From Paenibacillus camelliae (GTDB lineage: Bacteria; Bacillota; Bacilli; Paenibacillales; Paenibacillaceae): a stretch of 64,000 nucleotides of DNA. The position numbers and the translations under genes are program-made. The notes beneath the pieces are model-generated. The model saw only the letters and a list, made by a program, of their open reading frames with translations. It made no database searches and was not told the origin of the DNA. The stretch lies in the NCBI RefSeq assembly GCF_023715345.1, contig NZ_JAMBNY010000002.1:124001-188000 (forward strand). Direction: 5' to 3'. Numbering within the stretch: the first letter of the stretch is position 1; every line of letters starts with the position of its first letter. Shown in pieces: positions 61,472 to 64,000 of this stretch.

Positions 61472-62341
61472 TTAAGACTGTGTTTGCTTTGATAGCCATT
61501 CAGCTAACTGATTAATTTCATCGGTTGAGAGCGTACCCTCAAACGCTGGCATGCTGCCATTGTTTTTACCGTGAATAATAATATCAGCAATTTCTTCGGT
61601 AGTCATACGATTACCGATGCCTAGAAGTGAAGGACCACCTGCGCCGTTAAGGTCTGCAGCATGACAAGCAATACACTGTGCCTCAACTACAGACGCGAAG
61701 ATAGGATCCTCAGGCTCAATAATCGCTGGTGCTTCTGCCGTTTTCAGGAAGCTTGGACGCTCTTCTCCGCGTTCTAACGCTTCACGAACCTTATCTGCAC
61801 GCTCATGGTGCTCAGGCACGATACCCTTTTCTTCAAGCTGGTGCTGGTAATGATCCCAGGATACAACCGTTAGATAAACTACTGCTGCAATGGAAAGAAA
61901 CATTAAGGAAGATGCGATTGGACGGCGATAGAAACGACGCTCTTTACCTGTATCAAGGAAAGGAGCTAGCATTAATGCGCCGAACATGATCCCCGGAATA
62001 CCCAATGTACCAAGCAGTATGTAATCTTGCGAAACGTACGGATATTTCAAGAACTGATACAGAAACAAGAAATACCAGTCTGGCATCGGAATAAAGGATG
62101 CGTTCGTTGGATCAGCTGGGTAGCCAAGTGGTGCAGCTTCTGCCATAACCCACACAAGAAAACCAACTAATACAACACAGCCTACCATCCACTCTTTTAG
62201 AAGAAAGTTTGGTATGAAGGCTTCCGATTTACCAGGGAAAGAAGTATAGTCTGGCGGTGTGCTGTCTCTGCGACCAGATTTTTTCACACGAGAATCGCCA
62301 ACGTATACAATTTTTTCGTCTGATTTATGACCGTGTGCCAT
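61472..62341 (-). CDS. qcrC: Menaquinol-cytochrome c reductase cytochrome b/c subunit
   Basis: Encodes 289 residues. The N-terminal part has membrane segments like subunit IV of the b6f complex (FIPNFLLKEWMVGCVVLVGFLVWVM, PMPDWYFLFLYQFLKY). The C-terminal cytochrome c domain has the haem-binding CIACH, and a later Met in KNNGSMPAFEG is the likely second haem ligand. It is the fused b/c subunit of the Firmicute bc complex. The ATG follows GGGAGG. It ends the qcrABC operon at a terminator. Confidence 0.95.
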   Translation of the reverse strand: MAHGHKSDEKIVYVGDSRVKKSGRRDSTPPDYTSFPGKSEAFIPNFLLKEWMVGCVVLVGFLVWVMAEAAPLGYPADPTNASFIPMPDWYFLFLYQFLKYPYVSQDYILLGTLGIPGIMFGALMLAPFLDTGKERRFYRRPIASSLMFLSIAAVVYLTVVSWDHYQHQLEEKGIVPEHHERADKVREALERGEERPSFLKTAEAPAIIEPEDPIFASVVEAQCIACHAADLNGAGGPSLLGIGNRMTTEEIADIIIHGKNNGSMPAFEGTLSTDEINQLAEWLSKQTQS

Positions 62342-62360
62342 CTTTACTGCCTCCCTTCTA

Positions 62361-63032
62361 TTATAGTGGACCAGAAATACCTTGTCTTCTAATCATAATA
62401 AAGTGCGCCGCAAGCATTGCAATGAGTGCTCCCGGTAAGAAGAAGACGTGAATTGCGAAGAATCTCGTCAGCGTCTGCGCACCTACTATGTCTCCACCAT
62501 ATAAGAAGGATGCAATATATTCACCGATATATGGAACAGATGCTGCAATCTCTACCCCTACTTTTGTTGCATAGTAAGCTTTGTTGTCCCAAGGCAACAG
62601 ATAGCCTGTAAAGCCAAGGCCCAACATAATAAAGAAGATAAGCATCCCTACTACCCAGTTCATCTCACGAGGCGCTTTATAAGAACCTGTGAAGAAGACG
62701 CGTAGTGTATGTAAGAACATCATAACAATAACTAAACTCGCACCGAAGTGATGCATCCCGCGAACAATTTTACCAAACGGTATTTGATGCTGCAGGTAAT
62801 CCACACTTGCATAAGCGTGAATAATGTCTGGAACGTAATACATCGTTAAGAACATTCCAGATAAAATTTGAATAACTGTAATAAAGAACGTCAAGCCACC
62901 AAAGCAATAAACAAATGCTGAGAAATGATGTGCTGGGTTAACATGCTCCGGCACCTCATGGTCCGCAACATCTCTCCAAAGCGGCGTAATATCGAGACGT
63001 TCATCAATCCAGTTGTAAACCTTTTTAAACAT
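62361..63032 (-). CDS. qcrB: Menaquinol-cytochrome c reductase cytochrome b subunit
   Basis: Cytochrome b6 of 223 residues with four membrane segments. Haem-binding histidines lie in HHFGASLVIVMMFLHTLRV and RFFAIHVFFLPGALIAMLAAHF. Cys43 in FVYCFGG matches the cysteine that binds an extra haem covalently in b6-type proteins, including B. subtilis QcrB. GGAGGG precedes the ATG. It lies between qcrA and qcrC. Confidence 0.96.
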   Translation of the reverse strand: MFKKVYNWIDERLDITPLWRDVADHEVPEHVNPAHHFSAFVYCFGGLTFFITVIQILSGMFLTMYYVPDIIHAYASVDYLQHQIPFGKIVRGMHHFGASLVIVMMFLHTLRVFFTGSYKAPREMNWVVGMLIFFIMLGLGFTGYLLPWDNKAYYATKVGVEIAASVPYIGEYIASFLYGGDIVGAQTLTRFFAIHVFFLPGALIAMLAAHFIMIRRQGISGPL

Positions 63033-63047
63033 CTAATTTACGCCCTC

Positions 63048-63578
63048 CTATGCTCGAGTGTTGGCAATAATGCCGCCAAGATACACAAAGCCATCTTGAA
63101 TTTCAACAACGTATTCATCTAATGGCAAGTTTGCAACGGTAATGTTTTTACCGTCTCTGGAATAACGGGCATCGTGACATGGGCAATCATATTCATTTCT
63201 GCCGTGTGTGTTCCAGAATACTGTGCATCCTAAATGCTTACAAACTGGGGAAAGTGCAAAGATTGCTCCAGATGCATCTCTAGAGATCCAAGCTACCTTT
63301 TCCGTTTCACTTTTGTACCAACCATCAACCTGGCGAACCTTGAATTTTACTTCTTGCGGCTCAGCCGTAACTTTACTTTCTTCAATAACCTTTACTAGCG
63401 TGCTTTCGCCACCTTTTGCTAGCAATGGATCTACTGCAAAGCGAACCATCGGCAACACCGTGCCGCCTACCATAAAAGCTGTTGTTCCGCCAAGTGTATA
63501 GGATAAAAATTGACGACGGGACATCTCTTTTCGTTGGACCGGCTGGTGCTTCGAATCCTGATGTTCATGGTTACTCAT
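63048..63578 (-). CDS. qcrA: Rieske iron-sulphur subunit of menaquinol-cytochrome c reductase
   Basis: Encodes 176 residues. A twin-arginine-like anchor (MSRRQFLSYTLGGTTAFMVGG) suggests export by the Tat system. The Rieske fold has CKHLGC and CPCHDARYS, the two Cys-x-His-type cluster loops. The ATG at 63578 has AAGGGGG upstream; the longest frame would add 33 residues with no role and crosses that ribosome site. It opens the qcrABC operon. Confidence 0.95.
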   Translation of the reverse strand: MSNHEHQDSKHQPVQRKEMSRRQFLSYTLGGTTAFMVGGTVLPMVRFAVDPLLAKGGESTLVKVIEESKVTAEPQEVKFKVRQVDGWYKSETEKVAWISRDASGAIFALSPVCKHLGCTVFWNTHGRNEYDCPCHDARYSRDGKNITVANLPLDEYVVEIQDGFVYLGGIIANTRA

Positions 63579-63827
63579 TTTCTGTTCTAACCCCCTTTGC
63601 CAACCAATTCTGCCGTTTTGCGTAAAAGCAAAACCATATGACGAACTAGGACATAAATATAATAGCCCAGCTACCAAATACCGTCAAGAATTTGGCAGGA
63701 CATATGTAACAATTAGGCAATGTCGTTCAACAATTTGTTATCATTTTGTCACAATTGACACAGAATTGCAAATGTTTCACCCTTTTTTCGCCCATTTGAT
63801 GCGATTACTTTATAAAATATAGCAATA

Positions 63828-64000
63828 TTATGAATGCCACAGTTCACGTATTTTTCTACTTATTTCCACATCACTTGGCAAATTACCATCCTCAGTCGGT
63901 GCGATCCATAGATCTGCCTCATTTATTTGAAACATGATATCGCTTTTAGACGTAATAAGGATGATATACTTGTAGCCCTGACTTTTTAAGTTAGCGCAGC
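63828..64000 (-). CDS. YpiF/DUF2487-like protein, C-terminal part only
   Basis: Minus-strand frame open from the right edge to TAA at 63828-63830, giving 57 residues (start outside): ...NLKSQGYKYIILITSKSDI...ADLWIAPTEDGNLPSDVEISRKIRELWHS. The position upstream of qcrA matches B. subtilis ypiF, and the sequence has the look of that family, but only the tail is seen. The 249-nt gap from 63579 to 63827 is AT-rich and probably holds the qcr promoter; I see no terminator with a clear stem there. Confidence 0.6.
   Translation of the reverse strand, partial: CANLKSQGYKYIILITSKSDIMFQINEADLWIAPTEDGNLPSDVEISRKIRELWHS

Noticed and set aside
63579-63827. A Rex operator upstream of qcrA.
   Set aside because: The TTGTCACAATTGACACAG-like stretch near 63755 resembles parts of a Rex box but does not form the proper inverted repeat.

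Overview
The window looks like chromosomal DNA of a low-to-moderate GC, spore-forming Gram-positive bacterium of the Paenibacillus/Cohnella type (Paenibacillaceae). The reasons are strong AGGAGG-type ribosome sites, frequent TTG/GTG starts, many intrinsic terminators, a T-box leader, bacillithiol genes, a sporulation protein YpjB homologue, SLH-domain surface proteins and YesMN-type sugar regulation. No rRNA, tRNA, CRISPR array, prophage or transposase gene was seen.

Layout. 1-1586: 3'-truncated ABC exporter. 1867-6480: nth, a 92-residue unknown protein and a double-GTPase dynamin (minus strand). 6619-12664: three cell-envelope genes (SLH protein, AMIN/Amidase_3 cell-wall hydrolase, SLH metallopeptidase). 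12770-15935: leuCD with a divergent LysR regulator and a palindromic operator between them. 16008-25364: methionine salvage (mtnU, mtnE, mtnW, mtnX, mtnB) interleaved with proline synthesis (T-box, proB, proA, proC); two copies of a 169-bp palindromic repeat sit between proB and proA. 25516-29188: two-component system with two PepSY proteins carrying Asp-rich tails. 29389-39196: beta-galactosidase, sugar ABC importer and its YesMN-type two-component system.

39356-64000 is a long, mostly minus-strand housekeeping block. In transcription order from the right edge it reads: ypiF-like, qcrABC, ypjA, ypjB, (ypjC opposite), mazG-like, dapB, mgsA, bshB1, bshA, cca, birA, panB, panC, panD, TPR gene, dinG, rex, mtaD, ypmB-like, a small membrane protein, an FtsH-like protease, hbd, ackA, dnaD. 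This follows the B. subtilis qcr-ypj-dapB-bsh-cca-birA-pan-dinG-ypmB-dnaD-nth order as I remember it. The main difference is that dnaD and nth are separated here by about 33 kb of other genes.

How the genes work together. proBAC and mtnWXB appear to form one transcript behind a T-box whose features fit proline tRNA, so part of methionine salvage may respond to proline charging. MtnE (glutamine-dependent transaminase) and MtnU (omega-amidase) would form the last steps of that salvage. The lac region would sense, import and hydrolyse a beta-galactoside. The right-hand block supplies menaquinol oxidation, lysine/diaminopimelate, bacillithiol, CoA precursors, biotin loading, tRNA maturation and NADH sensing.

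All family names come from reading translated sequence and remembered motifs. No database search was run. Several starts were moved from the longest possible frame to the codon with a convincing ribosome-binding site; each case is stated.
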